The notes: generated by a model from the letters alone, not told the origin. 64,000 nucleotides of DNA from Sinorhizobium alkalisoli (GCF_008932245.1 NZ_CP034909.1:2046001-2110000); one strand, 5' to 3'. Shown: positions 1 to 8,739, numbered from the stretch's first letter. Made by a program: numbers and translations.

Positions 1-555
1 CCCAGCCTGGCGATTGTCGACTCCGACATAGGCGTGGCGGAAATCGACGGCGAAATCCGACAGGATGGAGAAGGTGAACACCTTGCGCTGGCGCAGGCCG
101 AGAATCGCGTCGCGCAGGTCCGGACTGTCCGGCGCCATCATTGCAATCGCGTCGCAATGTGCGCCCATCTCGCGGGCAAGCCGAACCGCCTCGGCGGGCG
201 AATTGTCGGCTTGATAATGGAATGCGAGTTCCACTTCGGCCGACAAATGGCGAGCTGCTGCCGCACGCAGCTCGGCCTCGATCCGCTGGTAGAAGGGATG
301 GTGTCGCCGCCGGATCGCAACGCCGAGCCGCATGCGCTCGCGGGGCACCGGCGCGCGAGCGCGAAGGATCGGCAGCCCGTGATAGCCGAGCGTCCGCGCC
401 GCGTCATAGACCAGTTGCGCCCGCTTGCCGCTGACCGGTGCTCGCCCGTTCAGCACCCTGTCGACTGTGGCGAGACTGACGCCGGCCGCGCGTGCGACGT
501 CGGTGAGTGTGACGCGTTGCGTTCCGGCTTCTCGCTGCATGACAGTTTCTTTCAT
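1..555 (-). CDS. LacI-family transcriptional regulator, 3' part beyond window
   Basis: This is the N-terminal 185 residues of a LacI/GalR-type repressor read on the minus strand; the frame is open to the window edge, so the C-terminus is missing. After MKETVMQREAGTQRV comes a typical LacI helix-turn-helix, TLTDVARAAGVSLATVDRVL, then the hinge region NGRAPVSGKRAQLVYDAA. The following part, starting at RMRLGVAIRR, resembles a periplasmic-binding-protein-like sugar sensor. It is divergent from the moc-like operon starting at 649, separated by about 90 bases, so it is the likely repressor of that operon with a rhizopine or inositol-type inducer. The regulator assignment is firm; the ligand is inferred from context. 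Confidence 0.88.
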   Translation of the reverse strand, partial: MKETVMQREAGTQRVTLTDVARAAGVSLATVDRVLNGRAPVSGKRAQLVYDAARTLGYHGLPILRARAPVPRERMRLGVAIRRRHHPFYQRIEAELRAAAARHLSAEVELAFHYQADNSPAEAVRLAREMGAHCDAIAMMAPDSPDLRDAILGLRQRKVFTFSILSDFAVDFRHAYVGVDNRQAG

Positions 556-616
556 AGAAAGACGTATTTGAGAGGAAATATCATCCCGCGTTGAGAGCGA
601 CAATCTTTCGTTCGAT

Positions 617-632
617 GATCGTGCAATCGATC
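617..632. promoter_or_regulatory. possible LacI-type operator before mocD
   Basis: A perfect 5-bp inverted repeat, GATCG-TGCAAT-CGATC, lies in the divergent LacI/mocD intergenic region, just upstream of the mocD ribosome binding site. LacI-family operators are short palindromes with a central CG or near it, so this is a candidate only; the repeat is short and its centre does not match the classic family consensus. Confidence 0.25.
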
Positions 633-648
633 GCGCGAGGAGAAGACG

Positions 649-1743
649 ATGTCGGACGGAAAGCAACGCGACTACAGCCTCGTCGGGCCGAGTTCGCGAG
701 AAGCGGTCGCGGCTGGCCTGGCCACCGCCGAATGGTACCACACCGATATTCCGCGCAAGGCGATGAAATCGCTGATGCAACGCCGCGATGGCCCTGCGAT
801 CAGAGACACGCTGCTGTGGGTGGCGCTGCTGGTGGCAAGCGCAGCCGGCGGCATCTGGTTCAGCGGTTCGTGGATCGCGCTGCCTTTCTTCGCGCTCTAC
901 GGCGTGTTCTACGGCTCTGCTTCGGATTCTCGCTGGCACGAATGCGGCCACGGCACTGCCTTCCGCACGTTCTGGATGAACGACCTGGTGTACCAGGTCG
1001 CCAGTTTCATGATCATGCGCGAGCCGGAGGTAACCCGCTGGAGCCACGCCCGGCACCACACGGACACGCTGATCGTCGGCCGCGATCCGGAAATCGCTGT
1101 CAAGCGTCCGCCCAATCTGCCACTGATCCTGGTGAGCTTCTTTGCCGTTGGCGGGGTCTGGAACACCACGATCTCGGTGATCCGCCACAGCCTTGGGCGA
1201 CTCACGCAGGACGAGATCGAATTCATCCCCGAAAGCATGAGGCCAGCCGTGTTCAGGACGGCGCGCGTCTGGCTGGCGATCCATGCCGGGACCGCCGCAT
1301 TGTCGCTGGCGCTGGGAAGCTGGTTTCCGGTCCTGCTGATCGGCGCGCTGCCAACCATCTACGGCGCCTGGTTGGCGAGACTGTTCGATCTCACCCAGCA
1401 CGCGGGTCTTGCCGAGGATGTGCTCGACCATCGTCTGAACTCACGCACGGTACTGATGAACCCGCTGTTCCGCTTCGTCTACTGGAACATGAATTACCAC
1501 GTCGAGCACCACATGTTCCCCATGGTGCCCTACTACGCACTGCCGCAGCTTCACGAGTTGATGAAGCACGATGTGCCGACACCGTGTCCAAGTCTTTGGG
1601 CTGCCTACCGGGAAATCGTGCCGGCGGTATTGCGGCAGGTGCGCGACCCCAACCACCACATCAAGCGCGAATTGCCGGCCACCGCCAAATCGTATCGCCA
1701 CGAGCTTCACAATCTCGTGGTGATGCCGCAGCCCGCCCAGTAA
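649..1743 (+). CDS. mocD: MocD-like membrane fatty-acid-desaturase-type oxygenase
   Basis: This 364-residue integral-membrane di-iron enzyme belongs to the fatty acid desaturase/alkane hydroxylase family. Three histidine boxes are visible: HECGH (97-101), HARHH (133-137) and HVEHH (284-288), which bind the two irons. Hydrophobic segments lie around 51-90 and 150-235. A GAGGAG ribosome binding site precedes the ATG. It is followed by a Rieske ferredoxin and a ferredoxin reductase, the same order as mocD-mocE-mocF of Rhizobium leguminosarum, which remove the O-methyl group of the rhizopine 3-O-methyl-scyllo-inosamine. The oxygenase class is sure; the rhizopine substrate is inferred from gene order and remembered homologues. 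Confidence 0.85.
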   Translation: MSDGKQRDYSLVGPSSREAVAAGLATAEWYHTDIPRKAMKSLMQRRDGPAIRDTLLWVALLVASAAGGIWFSGSWIALPFFALYGVFYGSASDSRWHECGHGTAFRTFWMNDLVYQVASFMIMREPEVTRWSHARHHTDTLIVGRDPEIAVKRPPNLPLILVSFFAVGGVWNTTISVIRHSLGRLTQDEIEFIPESMRPAVFRTARVWLAIHAGTAALSLALGSWFPVLLIGALPTIYGAWLARLFDLTQHAGLAEDVLDHRLNSRTVLMNPLFRFVYWNMNYHVEHHMFPMVPYYALPQLHELMKHDVPTPCPSLWAAYREIVPAVLRQVRDPNHHIKRELPATAKSYRHELHNLVVMPQPAQ

Positions 1744-1769
1744 CCACAACAGCTTCGGAGTTTAGCGCC

Positions 1770-2090
1770 ATGTCTGAACATGACTGGATTGACGTCTGCG
1801 GCGTGGATGACATCGACGAAGAAGACGTCATCCGCTTCGACCATGGAGGCAAGACATACGCCATCTATCGTGACCCGGACGGCGCCTTCTTCGCCACGGA
1901 CGGCCTGTGCACGCACGAACAAGTGTCGCTCGCAGATGGGCTGGTGATGGACCACGTGATCGAATGCCCCAAGCACAACGGTCGGTTCGACTACCGCAGC
2001 GGCAAGGCCCTGAGTGGTCCGGTCTGCGTGAACCTCGGCGTCTATCCTGTCGCGCTCGATGGCGGCAGGGTCAAGATCGCGGTCGCCTGA
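1770..2090 (+). CDS. mocE: MocE-like Rieske [2Fe-2S] ferredoxin
   Basis: A 106-residue Rieske ferredoxin that should pass electrons from the reductase encoded next to the MocD oxygenase. The cluster ligands are visible as C47-T-H49 and C66-P-K-H69, in the usual CXH-X16-CXXH arrangement. The ATG at 1770 is chosen because the protein then begins MSEHDWIDVC, a normal start for this family; the same frame is open much further upstream, but that part overlaps mocD and is not coding. It lies 26 bases after mocD and one base before mocF, so it is cotranscribed. Confidence 0.9.
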   Translation: MSEHDWIDVCGVDDIDEEDVIRFDHGGKTYAIYRDPDGAFFATDGLCTHEQVSLADGLVMDHVIECPKHNGRFDYRSGKALSGPVCVNLGVYPVALDGGRVKIAVA

Positions 2091-2091
2091 G

Positions 2092-3348
2092 ATGACCGCG
2101 CGCGGCATGGTGATCGTCGGCGCCGGCGAGGCTGGATGCGCAGCCGCGCTCGGCCTGCGAGCCCGCGGCTATGAGGGGACCGTGACCCTCGTCGGCGACG
2201 AAGTGCACGAGCCCTATGAGAGGCCGCCGCTTTCCAAGCCGGGGGCTGACGGTCGTGAAATCGAGGCGAAACCGATCATCACCCGCGCCTTGCTCGACTT
2301 GGCCGGTATCTCGTTCGTTTCGGGCCGGCAGGCGGTGTCGATCGACAGGGCGGCGCGATCGGTGGCTTTCCGGGATGGGAGCACGCTGGACTATGACGTG
2401 CTGTTGCTGGCGACCGGCGCAAGCCCCCGCCGCCCAAACGCATGGCCACGAAGCGAGCGCATCATGACCCTACGCACGCTGGATGACGCCCGCCGATTTC
2501 ACCGCACCGTGCGGTCGGGGTTGCGGCTCGTCATGATCGGCGCTGGCTTCATCGGCCTCGAACTGGCGGCGGTCGCGCGACAATCCGGCGCGCTGGTCGT
2601 CGTGGTAGAGGCGCAGGATCGCATCCTGAAACGGGCCGTGCCGGCGGCGATTGCGGACATCATCGCCGGTCGGCACGCCGAGGCAGGCGTGCGCATCGTG
2701 ACCGGCGCGCGCATCGATGCCGTCGAGGCCGAGCCATCAATGGTTACGATCCGGCTCGCGAGCGGGGAGACGGTGCAGGCCGATCTCGTGATTATCGGCG
2801 TCGGCGCGTCGCCTGACGATGCGCTTGCGCGCGCCTGCGGTCTGGCGTGCGACGACGGCATCGTGGTCGACGCCCACCTGGCTACGAGTGACCCCCACAT
2901 CTTCGCGGCAGGCGACTGCTGCCGCTTTCCGCTTCAATTGCTCGGGGGCCGGCACACGCGACTGGAAAGCTGGCGCAACGCCCGGCAACAGGGCGAGCAT
3001 GCGGCTTCATCGATGCTTGGAGACAACGCGCCGTTCAATGCCGCGCCGTGGTTCTGGACGGACCAATACGAGCTCGGGCTTCAGGTGACGGGGTTGGCAG
3101 ATCCTGCCGCCGAATCGATCGAGCGCAGACTAGGCGAGTCCGGCATTGCCCTATTCCAGCTCGCAGTGGACGGCCGGTTGATCGCTGCCTCGGCGGTCGG
3201 TCCGGGCACGAGCGTCGCCAAGGAAATCAAGATCGCCGAGCAAATGATCCTGGGCGGCTGTCGCCCCGATCCTGTGCTGCTCGCCGACAGCAGTGTCAGC
3301 CTCAGATCGCTCATGCGGTCCGCACAGCCCGCGGAGGGGAAATCATGA
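2092..3348 (+). CDS. mocF: MocF-like NAD(P)H:ferredoxin reductase (FAD)
   Basis: This 418-residue flavoprotein is of the ferredoxin reductase type that serves oxygenase systems. It shows an N-terminal FAD-binding fold with VIVGAGEAG (7-15), the YERPPLSK motif that follows the first strand in this family, a second nucleotide fold with MIGAGFIGLELA for NAD(P)H, and the late FAD motif IFAAGDCC. The ATG at 2092 begins one base after the mocE stop; a longer in-frame start overlaps mocE and is less likely. With MocD and MocE it forms a three-component monooxygenase. Confidence 0.87.
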   Translation: MTARGMVIVGAGEAGCAAALGLRARGYEGTVTLVGDEVHEPYERPPLSKPGADGREIEAKPIITRALLDLAGISFVSGRQAVSIDRAARSVAFRDGSTLDYDVLLLATGASPRRPNAWPRSERIMTLRTLDDARRFHRTVRSGLRLVMIGAGFIGLELAAVARQSGALVVVVEAQDRILKRAVPAAIADIIAGRHAEAGVRIVTGARIDAVEAEPSMVTIRLASGETVQADLVIIGVGASPDDALARACGLACDDGIVVDAHLATSDPHIFAAGDCCRFPLQLLGGRHTRLESWRNARQQGEHAASSMLGDNAPFNAAPWFWTDQYELGLQVTGLADPAAESIERRLGESGIALFQLAVDGRLIAASAVGPGTSVAKEIKIAEQMILGGCRPDPVLLADSSVSLRSLMRSAQPAEGKS

Positions 3349-4160
3349 TCAGCAGAAAGATGACGGTGGCCGACCTGCGGGCACTGAAAGGCAAACGCCA
3401 ACTCGTCATGTTGCGCGTCGAGACTGCCGAGGACGCCGCCGCCGCCGAGCAGGCCGGCATCGACATGATTTCGGTGCCTCCGAGCCTGCTCACACATCCG
3501 GATTTCCGAGACGCGGCGCCCTCGCTATTTTGCGTGGCCAGCCTGAGCTATGGCATGTACGCGACGGCGAAGGAGTATCTGCGTGCTGCCTTCGAAGCGC
3601 GCCGCGCCGGAGCCGATGCGGTCTACTGTGCTGCCAGCTTGCGCATCGTCAGACGTCTTGCCGAGGAACGCATTCCGGTCTGCGGCCATGTCGGGATGAT
3701 CCCCTCCCAGATCACCTGGACGGGCGGCTTCAAGGCAGTCGGTAAGACGGTCGAGAGTGCGATGGAAATCTGGCGCAACGTTACGGAGCTCGAAATGGCC
3801 GGCGCGGTGATGGCCGAAATCGAAGTGGTTCCGGAGTCTGTTGCCGCCGAAATCTGCAGCCGAACCTCGCTCATATTGATGTCGATGGGAGCTGGAGCCG
3901 GGTGCGATGGCCAGTACATGTTTGCAGTCGACATCTTAGGATCGCACAAGGGCCACTATCCGCGCCACTCGAAGACCTACCGCAATTTCGCTGCCGAGTA
4001 CGACCGGCTCCAGTCGGAGCGCATAGGTGCGTTTCGAGACTTCGCCGATGACGTGGCTCGCGGAACATATCCAGCCCCCGGGCACGTCGTTCCGTTGGAT
4101 GGCGAGATCCTGGCGGAATTTGTCAGGAAACTCAGCGAGTCAAATGGCAACAGTCGGTAA
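3345..4160 (+). CDS. PanB-like (ketopantoate hydroxymethyltransferase superfamily) protein
   Basis: A 271-residue TIM-barrel protein of the PanB/PEP-mutase superfamily. Typical pieces are the start MTVADLRALKGKRQLVML, VCGHVGMIPSQ, EIEVVPESVAAEI with a conserved acidic pair, and SMGAGAGCDGQYMFAVDILG. PanB makes ketopantoate from ketoisovalerate and methylene-tetrahydrofolate. Its ATG overlaps the mocF stop (ATGA), so it is translationally coupled to the moc genes. A role in pantothenate synthesis would be odd here; handling of the one-carbon unit released by demethylation, or another C-C bond reaction, is possible but unproven. Genome context elsewhere would decide. Confidence 0.75.
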   Translation: MISRKMTVADLRALKGKRQLVMLRVETAEDAAAAEQAGIDMISVPPSLLTHPDFRDAAPSLFCVASLSYGMYATAKEYLRAAFEARRAGADAVYCAASLRIVRRLAEERIPVCGHVGMIPSQITWTGGFKAVGKTVESAMEIWRNVTELEMAGAVMAEIEVVPESVAAEICSRTSLILMSMGAGAGCDGQYMFAVDILGSHKGHYPRHSKTYRNFAAEYDRLQSERIGAFRDFADDVARGTYPAPGHVVPLDGEILAEFVRKLSESNGNSR

Positions 4161-4256
4161 TACCGCTTATGCCGGTCTGCTCCGACTGTCGCCGTCCCGC
4201 AACCTTTCAGCAACTCCTCGCCTCGATAATGCCCGCGCAATCGAGGACCGAATCGG

Positions 4257-4964
4257 ATGGCCAAGGCAAATACCAGGAAGCGCAGGCGCAGCACGAAACG
4301 GAAGAGCAGCCGGGACGGCATGGCGCCGTGGTACCTTGCCGCGGTCGCTCTCATCGGCGGCATCGTCGCGCACGAGCATTGGGAAAAATTCAGTCGACTG
4401 CCGGGCGGGCGGGAGGTGGTGGCTCTGCTCTCCGAACCCGAAACGAAGCCGAAGCCGAAGCCCCCGACGCCTCGCATCGTCCGGCCGCAGGAGCATACCG
4501 GCTCGATCGCTCCGAAGCCCAAAGTGGCCGTGCCGCCGCCGATGGAAAGGCCCGTGGAACAGGCGGCGCCATTGCCGACCGGCCGCTCTGCCGACAGCAC
4601 CACCTTCTATTTCTGCGGCATTCGTCACGACAATTGCGTGATCGATGGCGATTCCTTCCTCTTCAATGGCGAAAGAATCCTGATCGCCGATATTGACGCG
4701 CCGGAAACGAAGCTTGCGAAATGCGACGAGGAGCGCTCGCGCGGCGCGCACGCCAAGGCCCGGCTCAGAGAATTGCTGAACGCCGGCCAGTTCACGGTGG
4801 TCGATGCGCCGGCGGGTTTTGTCGACGGGGAAGCCGGCAAGCGACGGCTGGTGACGAGAAACGGAAGGTCGATTGGGGGCATTCTGCTTGCCGAGGGTCT
4901 GGTACGCAAACGGACCGCTCGGCCGGCCGCCTGGTGCGGCACGACGGCCCGCGTTTCGGGTTGA
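4257..4964 (+). CDS. thermonuclease-family (SNase-like) protein, membrane-anchored
   Basis: A 235-residue protein with a basic N-terminus (KANTRKRRRSTKRK), one hydrophobic segment at about 22-38, a Pro/Lys-rich linker at about 60-110, and a C-terminal staphylococcal-nuclease-like domain. The domain shows VIDGDSFLFNGERILIADIDAPET, the standard opening of this fold, and later LLAEGLVRKR and a C-terminal WCG. It should be anchored in the inner membrane with the domain outside. Several SNase-like proteins of rhizobia have no proven nuclease activity, and not all catalytic Arg/Glu positions can be assigned by eye. Confidence 0.78.
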   Translation: MAKANTRKRRRSTKRKSSRDGMAPWYLAAVALIGGIVAHEHWEKFSRLPGGREVVALLSEPETKPKPKPPTPRIVRPQEHTGSIAPKPKVAVPPPMERPVEQAAPLPTGRSADSTTFYFCGIRHDNCVIDGDSFLFNGERILIADIDAPETKLAKCDEERSRGAHAKARLRELLNAGQFTVVDAPAGFVDGEAGKRRLVTRNGRSIGGILLAEGLVRKRTARPAAWCGTTARVSG

Positions 4965-4973
4965 CGAGACACG

Positions 4974-5870
4974 TCAGCGCGCGTGATCGGAGAGAACCTC
5001 TGCGATGAGGCACCGAGATCGCTCGATTTCGAGCCGATCATTGCCCATCATGCCGGCAGCGACAATCATCGCCTTCCAGAGAGTCCAGGCGCGCCCGCGC
5101 GTCCAGGTCCCTTCGTCGAGGGGAAGCACTGCGCGAAAAACCTCGCGGCTCTCGCCCTTGAACATCGTCCAGGCGATCGATAGGTCGCAGGCGGGGTCCC
5201 CGACGCCCGATGTGCCGAAGTCGATGACGGCGCTCAAGCGGCCGCCCTCCACCAGGAGATTGCCGGAGGCGACGTCGCCGTGGAACCAGACCGGGGAGCC
5301 GCTCCATTCGCTGGAAAGCGCCTCCTCCCACAGATCCCGCGCCGCGGCCGTATCGATCGTGCCGTCGAGCGCATCGAGCGCCCGGCGGGTCTGCTCGTCA
5401 TAGACCGCCAGCGGCCCGCCGCGAAAGAAGTTGTGCGCACCCGGCGGCGGACCGCCATCCGCATCGATCGCCTGCAATTTTATGAGGAATGCGGCAAGCG
5501 CTGCGGCAAAGGCGGTGACATCGTCGATGACGGCATGGGTGGCGATCTCGCCTTCGCGCCATCGATAGACAGACCAGGGCCAGGGGTAGCCCTCGCCTGG
5601 ACGTCCCAAGGCCAGTGGCGCGGGGATAGGCAGCGGCAGATGCGGCGCCAGAAGCGGCAGCCAGCGCTGCTCCTTCTCCACCTGCCGCACGTAGTGCGCA
5701 GCGCTCGGCAGTCGCACCGTCATGTGATCGCCGAGACGGAACGTCCGATTGTCCCAGCCGCCGAAGGCGACGGGCCTTACCGGCAGATCGGTCCATTGCG
5801 GGAACTGCTCCGCAACCAGGCGCCGGACCAGCGGCACATCGATCACGATCTCTTCGGCAGGGGATGACAT
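4974..5870 (-). CDS. aminoglycoside phosphotransferase-family (APH) kinase
   Basis: A 298-residue kinase-like enzyme. It has the Brenner motif HGDVASGN (H197, D199, N204) and the metal-binding DFG (D217-G219) followed by GVGDPACDLS, which are diagnostic for APH/choline-kinase phosphotransferases. The start at 5870 gives MSSPAEEIVIDVPLVRRL; upstream in-frame codons are not supported. It lies 50 bases downstream of the NADH dehydrogenase gene on the same strand. The family includes antibiotic kinases but also small-molecule kinases; the substrate cannot be read from the sequence, and resistance should not be assumed. Confidence 0.83.
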   Translation of the reverse strand: MSSPAEEIVIDVPLVRRLVAEQFPQWTDLPVRPVAFGGWDNRTFRLGDHMTVRLPSAAHYVRQVEKEQRWLPLLAPHLPLPIPAPLALGRPGEGYPWPWSVYRWREGEIATHAVIDDVTAFAAALAAFLIKLQAIDADGGPPPGAHNFFRGGPLAVYDEQTRRALDALDGTIDTAAARDLWEEALSSEWSGSPVWFHGDVASGNLLVEGGRLSAVIDFGTSGVGDPACDLSIAWTMFKGESREVFRAVLPLDEGTWTRGRAWTLWKAMIVAAGMMGNDRLEIERSRCLIAEVLSDHAR

Positions 5871-5920
5871 GGCGAGACAACCTGTCGCTGAAAACCAACG
5901 CAGATCTTGCACGTCAAGCG

Positions 5921-7204
5921 TCAATCCCGCAACTCTACGGCCTCCACGTCCTCTGTTTCCTTCTGCGTGATCAAGCGGGCGCTGTGCTGGCCGCTCAGAA
6001 AGGTCCACAGCCAGCTCCAGGCGACCGCGAAACGGCTGCGGGTGCCGATCAGGAAATAAATGTGGGCGATGCCCCAGATCCACCAGGCGAGCGCACCCTT
6101 GAGCTTGATGCGGCCGAAATCGATGATGGCGGCGCGCCTGCCGATGGTGGCGAGGCTTCCCTGGTGGCGATAGCGGAACGGACCCGGCGCCGACCTTCCT
6201 TCGAGCCTGGCCCGGATCGTTTTGGCGACGAAAGCGCCCTGCTGCTTGGCGGCGGGCGCGATGCCCGGCACCGGCTTGCCGTCGGCCCGACTGACCGACG
6301 CGGTATCACCGATGACGAAGACCTCCGGATAGTCCGGCGCCGTCAGGTCCTTCCCGACCAGCGCGCGACCGGCGCGGTCGGCCGGAATGCCGAGCCAGTG
6401 CGCGGCGGGCGAAGCCTGAACGCCGGCCGCCCAGACGAGCGTGCAGCTCGGCACGAAGCGATCGCCGATCATCACGCCGGCAGCGCTGCAATCGGTCACC
6501 GGCGTTCCGGTCAGCACCTCGACGCCGAGCTCTTTCAATTCGCGCCCGGCATAGCCGGAAAGCGCTTCACTGAATGCGGGAAGAATGCGCGATCCCGCTT
6601 CTACGAGCACGATCCGCGCCCGACGCGTATCGATCCGGCGAAACTCGGGCGGCAAGATCCTGTGGGCCATTTCGGCGATGATGCCCGCAAGCTCGACCCC
6701 GGTCGGCCCGGCGCCGATAATGGTGAAGGTCAGCAGCGCATCGCGCCTCTCCGGATCCTGCTCGAGTTCCGCCCGCTCGAAGGCCAGGAGAATGCGGCGG
6801 CGAATGGTGGTCGCATCCTCGAGCGTCTTCAGCCCGGGCGCCACCGCTGCCCACTCGTCGTGGCCGAAATAGGCGTGGGTCGCGCCGGTCGCCAGGACCA
6901 GCGTGTCATAGGTAATCGCCTGCCCGCTTTCGAGCGAGACAGTCCGGGCAACGGGATCGACCCCGATCACTTCGCCGAGAAGCGTCGTCACCTCAGGGCG
7001 GTCCCGGTAGAGGCGGCGGATCGGCCAGGCGATTTCGGAGGTCGCCAGCACCGTCGTCGCGACCTGGTAGAGCAGCGGCTGGAACAGATGATGGTTGCGC
7101 CGGTCGATCAGGGTGATCCGAACCGCCGCGCCCTTGAGGTCATTGACCAGCTGCAACCCGCCAAAGCCGCCACCGACGACGACGACATGATGTCCTTCCG
7201 ACAT
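5921..7204 (-). CDS. ndh: type II NADH dehydrogenase (NDH-2)
   Basis: A 427-residue FAD-dependent NADH:quinone oxidoreductase that feeds electrons into the respiratory chain without pumping protons. The FAD fold is VVVVGGGFGGLQ near the N-terminus and the NADH fold is FTIIGAGPTGVELAG; LTAPDYPEVFVIGDTA is the second FAD motif. An amphipathic/hydrophobic stretch near the C-terminus (ALAWWIWGIAHIYFLIG) is the usual membrane attachment of NDH-2. The start at 7204 is preceded by AGGAG at good spacing; a further start at 7294 is not needed. Confidence 0.88.
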   Translation of the reverse strand: MSEGHHVVVVGGGFGGLQLVNDLKGAAVRITLIDRRNHHLFQPLLYQVATTVLATSEIAWPIRRLYRDRPEVTTLLGEVIGVDPVARTVSLESGQAITYDTLVLATGATHAYFGHDEWAAVAPGLKTLEDATTIRRRILLAFERAELEQDPERRDALLTFTIIGAGPTGVELAGIIAEMAHRILPPEFRRIDTRRARIVLVEAGSRILPAFSEALSGYAGRELKELGVEVLTGTPVTDCSAAGVMIGDRFVPSCTLVWAAGVQASPAAHWLGIPADRAGRALVGKDLTAPDYPEVFVIGDTASVSRADGKPVPGIAPAAKQQGAFVAKTIRARLEGRSAPGPFRYRHQGSLATIGRRAAIIDFGRIKLKGALAWWIWGIAHIYFLIGTRSRFAVAWSWLWTFLSGQHSARLITQKETEDVEAVELRD

Positions 7205-7304
7205 GGCTCCTGCCTCGCTTTCCGGATCAGCCTGCCTGCTCGAAGGCGAGGACGCAACCTCCAGTTCGGCAAGAGTTCCATGCCGGAGAAGCAAAGCTCA
7301 TCTA

Positions 7305-7769
7305 TCATTCGGCGTAGTCGACCGGCACGGCCGTGCCGCTTTTCAGCACTTCCATAGAAATCGAGGCGGAGACGTCGAAGAGCTCCACCTTCCGGACGAT
7401 CTGTTTGTAGACGACGTCGTAATGCTCGACGCGCGGCAGCACGACCTTGACGATATAGTCATAATTGCCGGTCAGCCGATGCACTTCGACGATCTCGGGT
7501 ATGTCGCTGATCACCCGCCGGAATTTCTCGATCCACTCATCCGAATGGTGCGCGGTCTTGATAAGCGCGAAAAGCGTCGTCGGTACACCCATCTTTTCCC
7601 GATCGAGCACCACGATCCGCCGCGCGACATAACCCGCTTCCTCCAGCCGCTGGATGCGGCGTGAACAGGCGGAAAGCGAAAGGTTCACGCGATCGGCAAG
7701 GTCGCCCATGGCGACGCTCGCATCCTCCTGCAGAAGCATGAGCAGCTTTCGGTCCCTGTCGTCCAGCAC
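7305..7769 (-). CDS. Lrp/AsnC-family transcriptional regulator
   Basis: A 154-residue Lrp-type regulator: an N-terminal helix-turn-helix (LDDRDRKLLMLLQEDASVAMGDLADRVNLSLSACSRRIQRLEEAGYV) and a C-terminal RAM/ACT-like ligand domain containing VHRLTGNYDYIVKVV. The GTG at 7769 sits 8 bases after AGGAG and gives the usual short N-terminus; GTG codons at 7775 and 7778 are alternatives. It is divergent from an amino-acid racemase gene, so it probably senses an amino acid and controls that gene and itself. Confidence 0.9.
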   Translation of the reverse strand: MLDDRDRKLLMLLQEDASVAMGDLADRVNLSLSACSRRIQRLEEAGYVARRIVVLDREKMGVPTTLFALIKTAHHSDEWIEKFRRVISDIPEIVEVHRLTGNYDYIVKVVLPRVEHYDVVYKQIVRKVELFDVSASISMEVLKSGTAVPVDYAE

Positions 7770-7829
7770 GCTCACCACTCCTCACGAACCAAAATAACGC
7801 GCTGATTGTTTGCACAAAATATTCACATT

Positions 7830-7846
7830 GCGCAACTTACTTGCGC
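7830..7846. promoter_or_regulatory. inverted repeat between lrp-like gene and racemase, candidate operator
   Basis: GCGCAA-CTTAC-TTGCGC is a perfect 6-bp inverted repeat in the 219-base divergent intergenic region. An imperfect companion (TTTGCACAAAAT) lies just to its left. Lrp-family proteins often bind such A/T-interrupted dyads near their own promoter. This is visible in sequence; binding is inferred. Confidence 0.4.
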
Positions 7847-7988
7847 GATTTGACCTGGTTACGCCCCTAAAACGCAAACACATTCCGGCAGCGCCGCGCC
7901 ATAATCCGTTCGTCAAACCGGGTTGCAGTGGCAACGCTCACTCCGACTTTCGGTTCCGACGCTGCAATCGAAAACCAGGGGACGAGAG

Positions 7989-8726
7989 ATGGCAAGGCGG
8001 AAAATCGGGGAATTGCGCAAGATCGGCCTGATCGGCGGCATGAGCTTTGAAAGCTCGGCAATCTACTATCGAATGGTCAACGAGGCCGTTCGCGCCCGGC
8101 TCGGCGCGCTGCACTCTGCCGAAGTCCTTCTCCACTCCTTCGATTTCCAGCGGATCGTCGACCTGCAGAAGGCCGGCCGCTGGGATGAGGCCGCCCGGCG
8201 CCTCTCCGAAGTCGCGCGAGGGCTGGAGTCGGCCGGCGCCGAGTGCGTGCTGATCTGCACCAACACCATGCATCTGATCGCGGACGCCGTTCAGGCGGCA
8301 GTCGGCGTGCCGCTCATAAACATCATCGACGAGACCGCGCTTCGGTTGAAGGCGGCCGAATGCCGCAAGCCGCTGCTGCTTGCCACGCGCTATACGATGG
8401 AACACGGCTTCTATGCCGAGCGCATGCGCGCGCACGGCATAGATGTGATGGTACCGGACGCCGAGGGACGCACGCTCACCCACAATGTCATATTCGACGA
8501 GCTCTGCGCCGGCCGCGTGCTGGACGCCTCGCGCGAGGCGCTTAGCGCATTGATCGAACAGGCGAAGTCGGCCGGCGCCGATGCCGTGATCCTCGGCTGC
8601 ACCGAAATCTGCCTGATCCTCGACCCCGCCCGCCTGCCCCTGCGTGGCTTCGATTCCACTGCGATCCATGCCGAGGCCGCCGTCGAATTTGCCCTTGGCG
8701 CGGAGAGGATGCACGCCGCAGCCTGA
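7989..8726 (+). CDS. aspartate/glutamate racemase-family protein
   Basis: A 245-residue cofactor-independent racemase. Both catalytic cysteines are visible: C90 in CTNTMH and C204 in LGCTEI, and the N-terminus has IGLIGGMSFESSAIYY, as in the YgeA/aspartate racemase branch. The start at 7989 (ATGGCAAGGCGG) follows GACGAGAG; upstream in-frame codons run into the promoter region. It is divergent from an Lrp-type regulator, which suggests amino-acid-inducible expression. Broad-specificity amino acid racemase is the most likely function. Confidence 0.88.
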   Translation: MARRKIGELRKIGLIGGMSFESSAIYYRMVNEAVRARLGALHSAEVLLHSFDFQRIVDLQKAGRWDEAARRLSEVARGLESAGAECVLICTNTMHLIADAVQAAVGVPLINIIDETALRLKAAECRKPLLLATRYTMEHGFYAERMRAHGIDVMVPDAEGRTLTHNVIFDELCAGRVLDASREALSALIEQAKSAGADAVILGCTEICLILDPARLPLRGFDSTAIHAEAAVEFALGAERMHAAA

Positions 8727-8739
8727 TATGAGACCGCCT

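Noticed and set aside
34-594. Plus-strand open frame over the regulator gene
   Set aside because: It opposes a clear LacI-type protein on the minus strand and has a low-complexity product.
591-2090. Long plus-strand open frame ending in the Rieske gene
   Set aside because: Only the last 106 codons are a recognisable ferredoxin; the earlier part overlaps mocD in another frame.
4974-5870. Antibiotic-resistance call for the APH-type kinase
   Set aside because: The family is broad and no resistance-specific feature is visible.
5864-7357. 497-codon plus-strand frame
   Set aside because: It is antisense to the NADH dehydrogenase II gene, which has clear FAD and NAD motifs; its own product has none.
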